Shown: positions 11,749 through 25,030 of the stretch, in pieces
Layout: each line of letters begins with the position of its first letter
Numbering within the stretch: the stretch's first letter is position 1
NCBI GenBank assembly: GCA_037957365.1
Contig: JARHVA010000349.1
Coordinates: forward strand, 5,538,501 to 5,602,500
Reading direction: 5' to 3'
DNA: 64,000 bases
Source: Torreya grandis
Taxonomy: Eukaryota > Streptophyta > Pinopsida > Cupressales > Taxaceae
Program-made: the position numbers and the translations under genes
Notes under the pieces: generated by a model
What the model saw: the letters and a program-made list of their open reading frames with translations, nothing else
What the model was told of the DNA's origin: nothing
Database searches by the model: none

Positions 11749-12136
11749 ATTAGGTGGAAAATGAGGAAGTTATAGGTGTTTGATATAGACACCAGCTAAT
11801 CTAAGGTTATGCCCAAGTTGTATACAAATTATAGAATAAATCTATAAAAATACAATAATGAAAAAAACATAAGGTTGAATACCCTAGGGTAATCTATGGT
11901 TTGCATAAAGATATAGGTTCACCAAATATTTAACCCTAAATTAAGATGGATAAATATAGTAAAGGGTTAATAATATAGAAATGAATAAGTACAAGGGTGA
12001 TAAATAGATCTATAACATGATTAATTTACAAACTTAGATAAAAAAATATATTATAAATTTAAACACTGAGATATGCTAAAAATAGAAAGTACATCTATTA
12101 ATTGATATTACAATAAGTTAAAAACAAGAGTATTGT
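11749..12136 (-). other. Leader of the minus-strand gag element with possible primer site
   Basis: Upstream of the minus-strand ATG, 11794-11777 reads TGGTGTCTATATCAAACA on the minus strand. It begins with the TGG expected of a tRNA primer site and may be a decayed TGGCGTC. The rest up to 12136 would be leader or LTR of that element and ends abruptly at the array. The primer call is weak. Confidence 0.3.
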
Positions 12137-12539
12137 TGTACCTAACACACCCACTTTTTTCAGACTATGGTCTTGACTTTGATCCCTCTCTTCTATATTT
12201 TTATGAAAAATCTAGGAGAAGATTGATTATTAGCCTTTTTCATACCTTGGCAGAGTAGCATTGGTATTTTATTTTCATGGATTAATCTTCTTCAAGAGTC
12301 TTTATTAGGTTTTATGTTTTTAGACTTATGTTTTAAAGATTTTCTCTTCAAAAAATTTATTCTACATGAATTGGTGTTTGATTTTATTATGTCGGACATT
12401 TTTCCCAATGGAATTTGCTCTTTGAAACATTTTCCCCACAATAATTATGCTGAAACAATTTCCCTAAATCAGACTTATTCTTACAGACAATCTTGTTGTT
12501 ACACTTTCATAGATAGAATTTCCATTTAGCCCATTTTAC

Positions 12540-13720
12540 CTTTTTAGATTTCCCTTCATCCTTTGCAAATTATATCCTTTGGGACTTTTCTCATGGATGA
12601 ATTCCCTATGAAGTGGACCCTTTGGATTTTTTCTAGATAGAAAGTACCCTTTGGTATTTTCAAATAACCCTCAAAAACTTGTGTAATGCCCTTCAACCTT
12701 GGAACCTACCCTTCAGTCTTTGTGCAACATGTCCTTTAACCTTTTGGTTGTAGCCATTTTTCCTAATATAATTCCTTCAAACCTTTTTAAATGGCCCTTT
12801 AGCCCCTTCGCACATTTTCTTTGAGACTTTTCTCCCACACCTTTGCCTTTTTGAACCTTTCCTTTAAACTTTTCATCTAAGACACTTTCCCCTAGCCAAT
12901 TTAATTCCTTCAAACATTTTATTTGAGAGAATTGGGTATTCAAGAGAATTATTATGGAAATTTTATTTGAAACAATTCCTTAGATGGAATTATTTTAGGG
13001 CTTTTAAAATGACCCTTTACCTCTAACTTTCCTTTGAAAGTTTGGTCAAGGACACATATTCCTTTGAAATTTTTGAACATACCCTTTGGCCTTTTGAAAG
13101 TGCCCTTCAAAACTTTTGTGGTTACCCTTCAAGACTTTTGTAAGGGCCTTTTCCCATCAAAATATACCCTATGAAGTATACCCTTTGGGAATTTTCACCA
13201 CAAATTAGACCTTTCGGCCCTTTTTTACATACCTTTCGAGACTTTTATCTTGAGCATTTTTTCCCTATGAGCCTATCCTTTAGGACTTTTTACCCCAAGC
13301 CATTTCTTTTAGACTTTGTGTCTTAGATATTTTGTCCAACGTAAAAATCCTAAAATAATTCCCCCAAGGGCATGCCCTTAATAATCTCTAAACCAATCCT
13401 TTAGACATTTTTAAAAAGACCCTTTGAGCTTTTTGAAGTGGCCACTTTCCCTTCAGGACTTTTATCCCAAACCCTTTTTTCCTTTCAGACAACTCCTTTG
13501 TGACTTTTATCCTAGGCCTTTTGTCCTCCAAAAAATTCATTTAGACATTTTGTCCAAAACATCATGCCCTTCAACCCTTTTTAGACCATCCCTTCAAGCT
13601 TTCCTTCAAACATTTTGTCTGAGAGAATTATGTCTTCAAGGGAATTATTTTGGACATTTTATCTGAAACAATTCCCCCAATGGAATTCCTTTGTAATTTA
13701 TGTCTTATACATTTTTTCCA
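12540..13720 (+). repeat. Degenerate CCTTT-type short tandem repeats, block 1
   Basis: Dozens of imperfect units of roughly 22-30 bp, with a core like CCCTTTGRCYTTTTGAAATG, run through about 1.2 kb. Lys-Gly-rich open frames on the minus strand here are by-products of the repeat. Confidence 0.7.
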
Positions 13721-13989
13721 ATGAAATTAGGGTCCCATCAATATAAATCCCATGATAATTCTTCTACAATAGTTTCCCCAAAACAAATATTAGACTGCCA
13801 AGTGGTACCTTTACTTAGAGAGCATTTCATTATGTTTTGAGCTTAATTTAATATCTTAGCCTAGGCCCAAATCATATTTATCAATACTAAAACCTTAGGC
13901 TAAAATATTCATGTAGGGTACTTTATACATATTTTATAAAAGTATTATGCTAAGTCAGTTTTTGTTTATGTTTACAGAAACATAGAATC

Positions 13990-14300
13990 CCAAATAAATG
14001 ACACATGTCAAATTGATGAAATTAAATTATATAGTCATGTAGAAATCATTTGACAGTCATCAGGATGTTAATTTATGGTCATTTGAATGTCAAATTTAAC
14101 CTCAATAATTAGTCAAACTTAAAAGATTAAATTTTATAGTCACATGGACATCATTTGATGGTCGTGCAAACTTAAAATTTAACCTTGGTAATAGTTAATT
14201 TATAGAATTAAATTTGATAGTTGCACATACATCATTTAATAGTCATGAGGACATAAATTAGTGGTCACATGAACATCAAATTTAACCTCATAAATTACTT
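13990..14300 (+). repeat. Degenerate TTTGATGGTCAT-type repeats, block 1
   Basis: Units built from AAATTTGATAGTCATG, ACATCATTTGATGGTCA and TCAAATTTAACCTC alternate at about 25-35 bp spacing. The same array recurs at the same relative place in all four blocks. Confidence 0.7.
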
Positions 14301-14998
14301 GTTTGGATTCAAAAGAGGACCCATCAGATCGATGGTTTGTATTGATCCGTATAGTTGATCTAGTGGTGTGATATTGATGAAGACTTTTCAAAGGTCCTAG
14401 ATTAAACATGGAGTGATAAGTGTCACCATCTTAGGAGTCTATTACATAGATCCAATGACCCATAAGAAGAAGCAAATAACCCATTACATAGATATCAAAA
14501 TCCATGAGTAGATTCCAAGTGGCACACATATGAAGCAAAGCAAAATAAGGAGTAACAAGTGTCAAGCACATAAGATTTAATGAGTCAAAGAACTAAGATC
14601 TATGAACTATGTTAAATCAAGAATAAGTACATCAATAGTGTAAGATTAACATGGATTTTTCAAATATCTTGGACTCAATCAGGTGATGAAACATGTCACA
14701 CTTCAAAAGCTAATAGGGCATTATAGATAGAATACTTAATTCTTTGTACACTTGAGCTATATATATCAATAGGCATTGGGTCTCATAGTTAACCTAGAAT
14801 ATGAACATGCATGTCTTAATATGAATGGTGAATATAAAATTGAAGATCTAGATTCTATAAAAATCATAGGCAAGCATGCAATGCATAGTTCAAATTAGTA
14901 ACATGTGCATGCTTATTTAATTATTATTACATATTTTAAATATAACATGTAATGACCTTGCATGAACTTGGAGGATGAGGTGACCCCTTCCCCAAGTC

Positions 14999-15006
14999 TA
15001 TATAAC
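14999..15006 (+). promoter_or_regulatory. TATA box of array block 1
   Basis: TATATAAC follows the conserved GAGGTGACCCCTTCCCCAAG word. One base differs from TATATAAA in the other copies. Confidence 0.55.
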
Positions 15007-15882
15007 TAATAGTAATCCAACTTGGATTTTTGTCAAAGAATTTTTTAATAGAGGAGTAGCATCAATTTTATCTTCAACAAATGTGTTTTTGTATTTTCTT
15101 TCTAATTTCTATGTAATTAGTTTTCACTTTCATTGGTTGTACGTTTAAATAATCTTTAGTGTGCAAAAGCTATGAATAGATTCTTGATTATTTTGATTAA
15201 TGTGTTGATCTAGAGATTTGAAATAACTATTGAAAGATTGGTAAATATATTGGTTAAGATATTAAAGTTCAAATTTATTCATAATTCCGATTGTGTATGA
15301 GTGCTTTCTTAGATGTAGTTTCCTATGTGTGTGTTATAGATGCCTTAGATACTTCAATTATGAGTCATAATCTCTTGATTAAGGGTGTGAAATAGTTTCC
15401 ATAAAAGGAACAACATTTATTTGAGGCTTGTGAATTTATTGAATATTTATCTCCTTAGACTTCTTAGCCATGTTTAACTATGTGTGTGCAATTGCTGCTA
15501 GAAATAGGCATAGGTTTTGAGAGCACTTGTCCTTTTAGAAACCAGCTAGGGAAGTATTTTTTGAAAACCATAGAAACTTTATTTTCTACCATACCCTTCC
15601 CTCCTTTTTTAAGTTTGTTTTGAGACCTACACACTCTAGATTAGAATCTAGCCACCCATCTAATTCACATAGAGTTTCACAATCCTTTAGGAACCACACC
15701 TCCATTAAAAAAGCTTATTAACAACCTACATACCCTACTAGTTATTCCATCAATAGGTTGTAATAGACCACATACTTGCAACTCATGCCCTTGAGTGGAG
15801 TCTACCTCCATTGATGTCCTAAAATATTAGAGGCTACATTGTTATGGTTGCGGTGTGTATAAAACCTACACCAATAGTTAAA

Positions 15883-15899
15883 TAGCACTAGAAGGAGGG
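15883..15899 (+). promoter_or_regulatory. Decayed primer-binding site, array copy 1
   Basis: TAGCACTAGAAGGAGGG aligns with TGGTGCTAGAAGGAGGG and TGGCACTAGAAGGAGGA of copies 2 and 3. The opening TGG is TAG here. The common ancestor was probably TGGCGCTAGAAGGAGGG. Confidence 0.55.
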
Positions 15900-15932
15900 C
15901 CAACACCTCTGATTATACTAAAAGTTTTGAGA

Positions 15933-16975
15933 ATGGATTGTCTTGATAAAGGACCCATAGATATTTTAGGTATTCAACATGATTTCCTTAATGACCCTTT
16001 CAAATACCTTCCTAGGTTCCATTATAATCACCTAAGATCTATTGAAGGACATCTTATTTTTTACACATATGTTATGCATGTTATGGCTGTAAAATTTGAG
16101 GATGTAATCTATAGGTTGTTCCCTTTCATTTTCAAAGAAGAACTACATGATTAGCTTACAGAGTTGGCACCTAGTTATATTACTAGTTGGAGCGATCTTG
16201 AGGAATATTTTTTGTTATGATTTGGTCCAAATATTGATGTTCATGATTTAAAAAATAATTTAACATCTTCTATGAGGTTCTCTATAGTAAGTATATTAGA
16301 TATGAATTGTACAAAAGCCATCCAAAGAAAAATCTTGTTACTGTGCCCGAACTAAGACATAGTGGAAGGGTTTCCTTTTAATCTAAGCATTGTACACAAG
16401 GAATAAAATATCCCAAATGGAGAGGATGATTGGATCATCAGAGAGGTATAAGAACATATTATAGCCATCAATAAATAAAAATTATAATGCCACAGGAGAA
16501 ATTGAGATACTAGTAATAAGAAGAGGAATCCATCAAGCTATGAGAATTGGATCATGTTGATTCTATCTTGGTATGTGATGAGATAATTTAAGAAGGAATT
16601 TATGATAGTGAGGAACGTGTGAATTTAAAGGAATATTTCTAAAAATTGTATTAGCTCTATGAGATAGCATATGCCCAAGTAGAGGATCAATTAATTTGCC
16701 TAGAAAAAGAAGATATTAGTTTTAAAGAAGGTGTTTATGAATCTTGTGACTATCAATTTGCATTAGAATCTATATTAGAAGACTCATTTGATATTATAAT
16801 CTTGAATTATTCCCATCTGATCATGTAGGATCCAATATTGAGATTTTAGATTATGGCATGCCTAAGGTAGGTATGTATCTTTATCATGAGGTAAATGTAA
16901 AAGGTATGTTGGTTTCCCTCAATAATTTTGATTCTATTTTTGATATCCCTTATAATGGAACTAATTCACATAAAT
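15933..16975 (+). pseudogene. gag: Array gag copy 1
   Basis: From ATG at 15933 the product starts M-D-C-L-D-K-G-P-I-D-I. It has the plant gypsy gag core D-P-F-K-Y-L-P-R-F, an F-E-D-V-I-Y-R-L-F-P-F helix and a P-S-Y-I-T-S-W-S-D-L-E-E-Y-F motif. Past stops at 16152 and 16218 the frame continues through a C-terminal capsid helix (S-M-R-F-S-I-V-S-I-L). A charged region follows that may form a coiled coil. The second half is removed by a deletion. Gag would form particles, and with no pol nearby it could act only with enzymes from another element. Confidence 0.75.
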
Positions 16976-18179
16976 TAGTTTCCTATTTTCTAGATTAGAT
17001 TTCAGTGCTTTCTTAGATTAGTTTTTCTTTGATTTCTCTAATGATTGGAATTACATTTGTTTTGACTATAAACAAGTTAAAACCCAAACCAAACTAAGCT
17101 TATGACTTGTGTAAAAGGGTAAAATTAAAATATTAGAAATTTAGGACTAGTTTATAGATTTGGCATATTTTTACATTTTTTAGTCTTTAGTACTAGTAAT
17201 GATTTGTTTTATAATTATACTAGCTCACTAGGGTTCCATCTTTATTATTTTTCATTCAATAACAAAAGAAGAGTGAAATAAAAATAAAAGAATAAATAAC
17301 CAATAGATTCAAAATATCAAAATAAAATCTAAATAAAATCAAAAGGCTCACATGATGAAATAAGGTCAATGAAACATGCATCATGATCAAAAGGAAAAAA
17401 TGGAATGAGAAGAGAAGGAGCCCAAAGAATCTCTGTTAGGGCTATGGATGCCTAGCTAGTAGTAGATTAATGCTTGATCTTCCCTTCTTTTTGAGTTTTA
17501 ATATATATTATAATGAAACCTACAGCCCCATCAAAGCCTTTGAAAAACTCATCACAGCAGGGGTTAAATAAACTACATGTTTGACACATAAAAATCCAAG
17601 AAATTAGAAGGTAAGTATGTTGTGTGAATTAACTTAGGAGTCTCTTTCATGTTTATGATTTAAGTATTCTTCTGTGGCACACTTCAAGATTGATCTTAAT
17701 ATTATTAACCATAGTTCTAAATTTTTGAATACTCAGGAGTATTCCCCCTATAAGTCACCATTTATTGTACCTAACACACCCACTTCTCCCATAAGGAAAT
17801 GGGGAACTACTTTTTTTAGACTATGGTCTTGAATTTGAGCCCCCTCTTCTTTATGTTTATGAAAAATCTAGTAGAACATTGATTATTGGCCTTTTTCCTA
17901 CTTTGCCAGAGTAGCATTGGTATTTTATTTTTATAGATTAACCTTATTCAAGATTCTTTATTGATTTTTATGTTTTTAGACTTATGTTTTTGGGATTTTC
18001 TCTTCAAAACTTTTGTTCTATCATAAATTAGTCTTTGAGTTTATTGTTGTTGGAAATTTTATCCAATGAAATTTGCTCTTTACATAGCATTTTCCCTGCA
18101 ATAATTTTGTTGAAACAATTTCCTTGAATTAGAATTATTCTTGTAGATAATCTTGTTGATACACTTTTCTTAAAAGAAT

Positions 18180-18500
18180 TACCCCTCATCCCTTTTTGAG
18201 ATTACCCTTTGGACTTTTTGAAGTAGATCCTTTGAGACTTTTGTCATGGATGAATGCCCTATATAGTGGACCCTTCTGATTGTTACTAGATAAAAAGTAC
18301 ACTTAGGCATTTTTAAATGACCCTTAGACATTTTTAAATTGCCTTTCAGAACTTTTTAAATTCCCTTTGACCTTTAAGCCTACCATTAAATATTTCCTTT
18401 GGACATTTTATCAGATAGATTTGAGTCTTTAGGAGAATTATTGTAGACATTTTATCTAAAATAATTCCCCTAATGAAATTTCTTTAGACATTATGTTTCA
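18180..18500 (+). repeat. Degenerate CCTTT-type repeats, block 2
   Basis: Same repeat type as at 12540, contracted to about a quarter of its length. Confidence 0.65.
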
Positions 18501-18799
18501 AACATTTTATCTGATAAAATTAGGGTCCTGGCAACAAAAATCTCATGATAATTCTCCTACAATAATTGACGCAAAATAAATACCAGACTACCATGTGGCA
18601 CCTTTTCTTAGAGAGAATTTCATTATGTTTTGAGCTTAAATTAATATTTTATCCCAGGCCTAAATTCTATTTTATTAATACTAAAACCTTAGGCTAAAAT
18701 ATTCATGTAGGGTCCTTTATACATATTTTCAAAAACTATTATGCTAAGTCATTTTTTGGTTATGTTTTTAGGAGCAAGGAATCTTGAAGAAATGACATG

Positions 18800-19090
18800 T
18801 ATCAAGTTGACAAGATTAAATTTGATAGTCATGCAAACATCATTTAATATTCATGAGGTCATTATTTGATGGTCATGTGAATGTCAAATTTCAAACTTAT
18901 AAGATTAAATTTGACAGTCATATAGATATCATTTGACAGTCATGAGGACATCATTTGACAGTCATGTAAATATCAAATTCAACCTCAATAATGGCTAATT
19001 TTTGGAATTAAATTTGATATTCATGTGAACATCATTTGATGATTATGAATAAATTTTTTGATGATCACATGAATATCAAATTTAACCTCA
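18800..19090 (+). repeat. Degenerate TTTGATGGTCAT-type repeats, block 2
   Basis: Clear units such as ATCATTTGACAGTCATG are repeated at about 26-35 bp spacing. Confidence 0.7.
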
Positions 19091-19997
19091 TAAATTACCT
19101 ACTTGGATTCAAAAGTGGACCTAATAGATCGATGGTTTGCATTGATCTATATCATTGATCCAATGGTGCAAGATCGATAGAGAATTTTCAAAGGTCTTGG
19201 ATTAAATAGGGAATGACAAGTGTCACCATTTAAATATCCTAGTAACAAATCCAATGACTTTCAAGAAGAAGCAAGGAACCTAGTACATAGATCTCAAAGG
19301 CTCTGAGCAGCTACCAAGTGGCACATATATGAAGTAAAGTAAATCAGGGAGTGACAAGTGTTAATAACATAGGAGTCAATGAGTCAAATCACTAAGATAT
19401 ATGAACTAATTTAACTCAAGAACAATCAAATTGATGATGCAATATAAACATGGACTTTTTAAATATCCTAGACTCAATCAAGTGATGACACATATAACAC
19501 TTCAAAAGCTAGCAAGGCATTATAGACAAAATACTTAGATATTTGGACACTTTATTTATATCTATCAATAGACATTAGGTCTCATAGTTAAATTAGAGTG
19601 TGAGCATGCATGTCTTAATCTAAATAGTGAATATAAAAGTGAATATCTAGATTCTATAAAAGGTATGGGCAAGCATGCAACACATATTTTAGATTAGTCA
19701 CAACTAATAATAGTGTCACTAGTTCTAAAAAATTGGTAAAATGATTTTTGTCCTCCATGTATATTTTAAAGTTCTATTTGAAGGTATTTGACCTAAAAAT
19801 TCAAGTGGTTGTTCTCAAAACCTATAAAAGGAGGCATGTGCAATTTTGTTAAATGGTGCATATTCTAAAGTTTGCATATAGTTTGAGGTATAATTGTAAA
19901 AGTAGACTATCTTTATAAACATGCATAAACTACATAGCTTTGTCAATGATTATTTTAAATGGATAACTACAAATAGACTCTTATACAGTATTAGACC

Positions 19998-20024
19998 ATA
20001 GTTAGAACTACATGTTCTAACTAT
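19998..20024. promoter_or_regulatory. Promoter dyad, block 2
   Basis: ATAGTTAGAAC and GTTCTAACTAT form a perfect 11-bp inverted repeat around the loop TACAT, 56 bp upstream of the TATA box. Confidence 0.65.
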
Positions 20025-20079
20025 CACATGTAATGACCATGCATGAACTTAGAGGATGAGGTGACCCCTTCCCCAAGTC

Positions 20080-20087
20080 TATATAAA
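20080..20087 (+). promoter_or_regulatory. TATA box of array block 2
   Basis: TATATAAA lies just after the conserved CCCCTTCCCCAAGTC word. Confidence 0.6.
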
Positions 20088-20951
20088 TAATTGTAATCCA
20101 AATTAGATTTTTGTTAAAGAATTTTTGAATATAGGATTAGCATAAATTTTGATTGTCAAAAAATGTGTTTGTGTATTTTCTTTCTAATTTATGTGTAATT
20201 AGCTTCTACTTTTGTTGATTATATGTTTCAATAATCTTTAGTGTGTAAAAGATGCAAATGGATTTTGATTATTTTGATTAATGTGTTGATATGTAGATAT
20301 TCAATAGTCATTAAAAGATTGGTAAATATATTTGTTAAGATAGTAAAGTTCAAATTATTTCATAATTTTGATTGTGTATGAGTGCTTTCTTGGATGTAGT
20401 TATATGTGTGTACAACAGCTGCCTCAAATAATTCATTACCCTGATCTATAATTTCCTAATTAAAGGTGTGAAATAAATTCCATAAAATGAGTAACCTTTG
20501 TCTAAGGCTTATAAATTTCCTACGTATTTATCTCCTTAGAATTTTTAGTTGTGTCTTATTATGTTTGTGTAATTTTTGCTAACAATAGGCATAGGTTCTG
20601 AGAGAACTTGTCATTTTAGAAACCATCTAGGGAAGTATTTCTTGAAAAGCATAAAAGTTCTCTTTTTTCTTTACCCTTCCCTTCTTTTTTGAGACCTACC
20701 CACTCTATATTAAAATCCAATTGCCCATCCATTTCACATAGAGTTTCACAATCCTTTTGGAACCACACCTCCATCTAAAAACCTTGTCCACAACCTATAA
20801 GCCCTACTTGTTATTCCATCAATAGGTTGTAACAGAATACAAACCTATAACTCATGCCCTAGAGTTGAATTTACCTCCATTGAAATCCTAAAACATTGTA
20901 GCATACCTTGTTATGGCTATGGTGTGCATAAAACTTGCATAAATAGTTAAG

Positions 20952-20968
20952 TGGTGCTAGAAGGAGGG
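20952..20968 (+). promoter_or_regulatory. Primer-binding site, array copy 2
   Basis: TGGTGCTAGAAGGAGGG begins with TGG, complementary to a tRNA CCA end. The CG of the inferred ancestor is TG here and CA in copies 1 and 3, as CpG deamination on either strand would give. I could not name the tRNA. Confidence 0.55.
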
Positions 20969-21001
20969 CTAGCACCTCTCATTATACTAAAAGTTTTGAG
21001 A

Positions 21002-22856
21002 ATGGATTAACTTGACAAAGGACCCATAGATATCCCAGGTATTCAACATGATTTCCTTGATGACCCTTTCAAATACCTTCCTAGGTTTCATTATAATCAC
21101 CCAAGATCTATTCAAGGGCATATTGATGCTTACACATATAATATGCATGTTATGGATGTAAAATTGAGGATGTAATCTGCATGTTGTTCCTTTTCACATT
21201 GGGAGAAGAAATAAGAGTTAGCACCTAGTTTTATTACTAGTTGGATTCATCTTGAGGAATGTGTTTTGATATGATTTGGTCCAAATATTTATGTTCATGA
21301 TTTTAAAAATAAATTAACATCTTCTATGAGGTTCTTTATAGTAGGTATATTGGCTATGAATTATATAAAAGCTATCCAAAGAGAAATCTTGTTATTGTAC
21401 CCAAACTAGAACATAGTGGAAGGGTTTCATTTTAATCTAGGAAACATACATAAGGAAGAAGAGATCCCAAATGGAGAGGATGATTATATCATAAAAGATG
21501 TAGAAGAATGTATTTCAGCCATCAACAAAGAAATTATAATGCTACAGGAGAAATTTACATACCAGCAATAGGAAGAGGAATCTGTCAGGCTAGGAGAACT
21601 AGATCTTGTTAATTCCATCTATGTATTTAATGAGATAATTAAAGAAGGAAAAAATGATAGTGATGAAAGTGTCAATTTAAAGGAACATTGCCAACCTTTT
21701 CAGTAACTCTATGAGATAGCATATGCCTAGGTAGAGGATCAATTACTTTGCCTTGTAAAAGAAGATGTCAGATTTGAATATGGTGTTGATGACTCTTGTT
21801 ACTATTAGTTTGCATTAGAATCTATATTAGAAGACTCATTTTATGATTATATTCCTAAATTATTCCCCTCTGATCATGTAGGATCCAATATTGATATTTT
21901 AGAGTATGGCATGCCTAAAGAAGGTATGTATCTTTATCATGAGTTAAATGGAAAAGGTATGTTGGCTTCCCTCAATAATTTTATTCCATTTATGATCTTC
22001 CTTCTAATAGAATTAATTCACATAGATGCTCATGCCTTGATTTGATAGATGTTAATTTATGGTTGGTGTCTAACTCTAATGTGTAGGACACTGAGGTTAA
22101 TTATTAACCAATAACCCCCATGTGTGTGGACATCAACATTATTTAGCATTGAAGAAAAGACATTTTATTACACAAATGATGCCCATGAAGTTGCATAGAT
22201 TTCAAAGCATAACTATTTGAAAGAAAAGCAACAAAAGGATCAACAATATACATTGGATGATATGATCCCTCAGGAATTAATAGTTAATGAATCTCTCATT
22301 CATTAAATTAGAAATAGTGAACCCTAGGTAAATAAAAAATTTATTCATGATTTAGAAAGTAGAGAGCTGATTCATTCAAATATTGAAGGTCACACTCAAA
22401 GTGAGAGTTAAGATGAAGTTTTTAAGGAATATGTTGTTGATGATTATACTTATGAGTATGAATATATTTTTAGGACCTTTCCCATAATGAGTTCATATAG
22501 GATAATGACTTTCAAGACTGTATGTTAGGTATAATATATATCTTACCAAGTACTTTCAAGGATTGTTTGTCTGAATTAGGTTCTCTTGAATACATGAGTA
22601 ATAATGGTGAGCTTTCAAAATGTATGTATCATAAGGAAGAGTTATTTTTTTATTATTTCTAGGATGTCCCAATGAGTAACACTAATTTTTTAATCTAAAA
22701 TATAAGGGAAGGGCTCAAATTTATACTAAATGAATACAAGGATGTTCCTACCTATTTTAGAACTTTAATGGGGAAAATCTTGTTATTACCAAAGAGTGAG
22801 AAGCATACCAAAAAAAGTTTTGAAATCCATTCCCCATATTTTTTGGGTTTTATTTA
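21002..22856 (+). pseudogene. gag: Array gag copy 2
   Basis: The frame opens with ATG at 21002 (M-D, then a stop in codon 3). It repeats the gag core D-P-F-K-Y-L-P-R-F and a weaker F-I-T-S-W-I motif. A Glu/Lys-rich helical stretch follows, then a long acidic region I do not recognise, ending near L-L-L-P-K-S-E-K-H-T-K at about 22810. A single-base loss near 21170 and several stops break it. Its length fits one large gag-like protein of about 600 residues with no enzyme. Confidence 0.7.
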
Positions 22857-24299
22857 GAGTAGGATTAGGTTAGGTTTCTTTTTTTTTTGTCATTTTTTTT
22901 CATTAGATTAATCTTTCCTTCTTTCAGTATTTTGCTTTCATAGATTAGTTTCCTATTTTTTTAGATTAGATTTGAGTGATTTATTAGATTAGTTGTTCTT
23001 TACATTATCTAATTATCATAATTATGTTTGATTTGACTATATCCAAGTTAAAATCCAAACCAACTAAGCTTATGACTTGTGGAAAAGGGGAAAATTAAAA
23101 TCTTGACAATTTAGGACTAGTTTACAGATTTGGCATATTTTTGCATTTTTGAGTCTTTAAGATGAAGGTAGGTAATCATGGATTATTCTAAAAGGTGTCA
23201 TAATTGAATACTTTTACCAAGCATGTGTAAATTTCTCTCAAAGTACTTCATTTTAAAAAAATCTTGTTTTATTGGATCAAATGCACTTATCACATTAAAT
23301 ACCTATTGAAAGTGATAATTCTAGGTATAGGTGTAGCTAGCAAGGACATTCTAGTAATGATTTGTTTTATAATTATACAAAGTCATTGGGGTTCCAATTT
23401 TTATCTTTTCCATTAAAAAATAAAATAAGAAAGAACCAATGGATTCAAAAGAGAAAAATAAAATCTAAATAAAATCAAAAGGCTCACATGATGAAATAAT
23501 GTCAATGAACCACACATCATGATCAAAATAAAAAATGGAATGAGAAGAGAAGGATCCCAAGGAATCTCTGTTAGGGATATGGATTCTTGGCTAAAAGCAA
23601 AGTAATGCCTAAGCTTCCCTTATTTTTAAGATTTAATAGATATTGGAATGAAACCTATAACCCCATCAAAAGCCTTTGAAAAACTAATCATAGCAGGGGT
23701 TAAATAGACTACATGTTTGACACACATAGATCCAAGAAATTAGAAGGCAAGTATGTTGTGTGAATTAACTTAGGATTATCTTTCATATTTTTGATTTAAG
23801 TATTATTATTTGGCACACTTCAAGATTGATCTAAATATTTCTAACTAGATTTATAGGTTGTTGAATACTCAAGAGTATTCCCCATGTAAGTTACCATTTG
23901 TTGTACCTGACACACCTCCTTTTCCCATAAGGAAATGGGGACCCACTTTTTTTAGACTATGGTCTTGACTTTGAGCCCCCTCTTCTATATGTTTATGTAA
24001 AATCTAGGAGAACATTGATTATTGACCTTTTTCATACTTTCGCCGAGTACCATTAGTATTTTATTTTTATAGATTAACCTTCATCAGGAGTTTTTTTCAG
24101 GTTTTATGTTTTTAGACTTATGTTTTCAGGATTTTATCTTTAAAACTTTTTTCTGCATGAATTGGTCTTCAAGTTTATTATGTTAGACATTTTATTTGAT
24201 TAGATTTGTTCTTCATAGCATTTTTCCCATAAAAATTATGGTGAAACAAGTTCCCTGAATCAGACTTATTCTTATGGATAATCTTGTTGATACACTTTC

Positions 24300-25030
24300 A
24301 TAAATAGAATTTCCCTTTGACCCCTTTGAACCTACCCTTCAAGCTTTGTGAAAATTTCCCCTCAACATTTTGATATTTCTCTTTAGCCTTTATCAAGTAG
24401 ATCTTTCAATACTTTTATCATGGACAAATGCCCTATGAAGTGGACCCCTCAAATAATTTTTAGATAGAAAGTACCCTTCAGCATTTTAAAATGACCCTTT
24501 AGCATTTTTAAATTTCCCTTTGGAAATTTTTAAATTCCCTTCAACCTTTGAACCTACCCTTTATGATTTATGCAACATGCCCTTCATCCTTTTTCTTTTA
24601 TCCATTTTCCCAAATTAGACTTATTCTTGTAGACAATCTTATTGATACACTTTCACTGATAGAATTTCCCTTTGGCCCCTTTGAACCTACCCTTTTGGTT
24701 ATGTGGAACTTATCCTTCATCCTTTTGATATTACCCTTCAGTCTTTATGGAGTAGATCCTTCAAGAATTTTGTCATGGACAAATTCCCTATGTAGTGGAC
24801 CTTTTTATATTATTTATAGATAGAAAGTACCCTTCAACATTTTGAAATTTCCCTTCATAACTTTTGAAATGTCCTTCAACCTTTGAACCTACCCTTCAAG
24901 CTTACCTTCAGTAATTTTGTGTGAGATAATTGAGTCTTCAAGAGAATTATTATAAACATTTTGTCTAAAATAATTCCCTTGATGAAATTCTTTCAGACAT
25001 TGTGTTTCAAACATTTTGTCTGATGAAATT
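24300..25030 (+). repeat. Degenerate CCTTT-type repeats, block 3
   Basis: About 0.7 kb of the repeat. A longer sub-unit (ACTTATTCTTRTRGAYAATC through CCTTTTGATATT) appears twice, at about 24265 and 24620, so the array grew by internal duplication. Confidence 0.65.

Larger units (their letters stand above)
12137..15873 (+). repeat. Array LTR-like block 1
   Basis: The block starts at TGTACCTAACACACCC and ends at CCA, 9 bases before the primer site. It contains a CCTTT-type repeat array, a TTTGATGGTCAT-type array and a TATATAAC box. It lacks the promoter dyad found in the other three blocks: 14890-14945 holds unrelated sequence instead. The left edge is uncertain, because no polypurine tract precedes the equivalent junction in the later copies. 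The real LTR may therefore start up to about 330 bp further left, and this copy may be truncated. Confidence 0.6.
15874..17765 (+). mobile_element. Array internal segment 1, shortened
   Basis: This segment is about 1.9 kb against about 2.96 kb and 2.99 kb in copies 2 and 3. About 0.9 kb of the second half of gag is missing at about 16975, joining ATTCACAT to the AGATTAGTTTCCT word of the 3' region, so short direct repeats may have guided the deletion. A second loss of about 200 bp is at about 17190. A purine-rich tract lies at about 17388-17425, followed by a GAATACTC/GAGTATTC dyad near 17735. Confidence 0.7.
17766..20943 (+). repeat. Array LTR-like block 2
   Basis: This is the shortest of the four blocks, because its CCTTT-type array has only about 300 bp. 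It has the promoter dyad (19998-20024) and a TATATAAA box. The right end (GCATAA) corresponds to the CACCA of the other copies. Confidence 0.65.
20944..23901 (+). mobile_element. Array internal segment 2
   Basis: This is a full-length internal segment: primer site, gag, a T-rich 3' region, a purine-rich tract near 23527-23557 and the GAATACTC/GAGTATTC dyad near 23867. It has no pol domain. Confidence 0.7.

Noticed and set aside
12713..12943. Lys/Gly-rich minus-strand open frame (also 30872-31084 and 31746-31991)
   Set aside because: Each lies inside a CCTTT-type repeat array. The composition follows from the repeat and there is no conserved domain.
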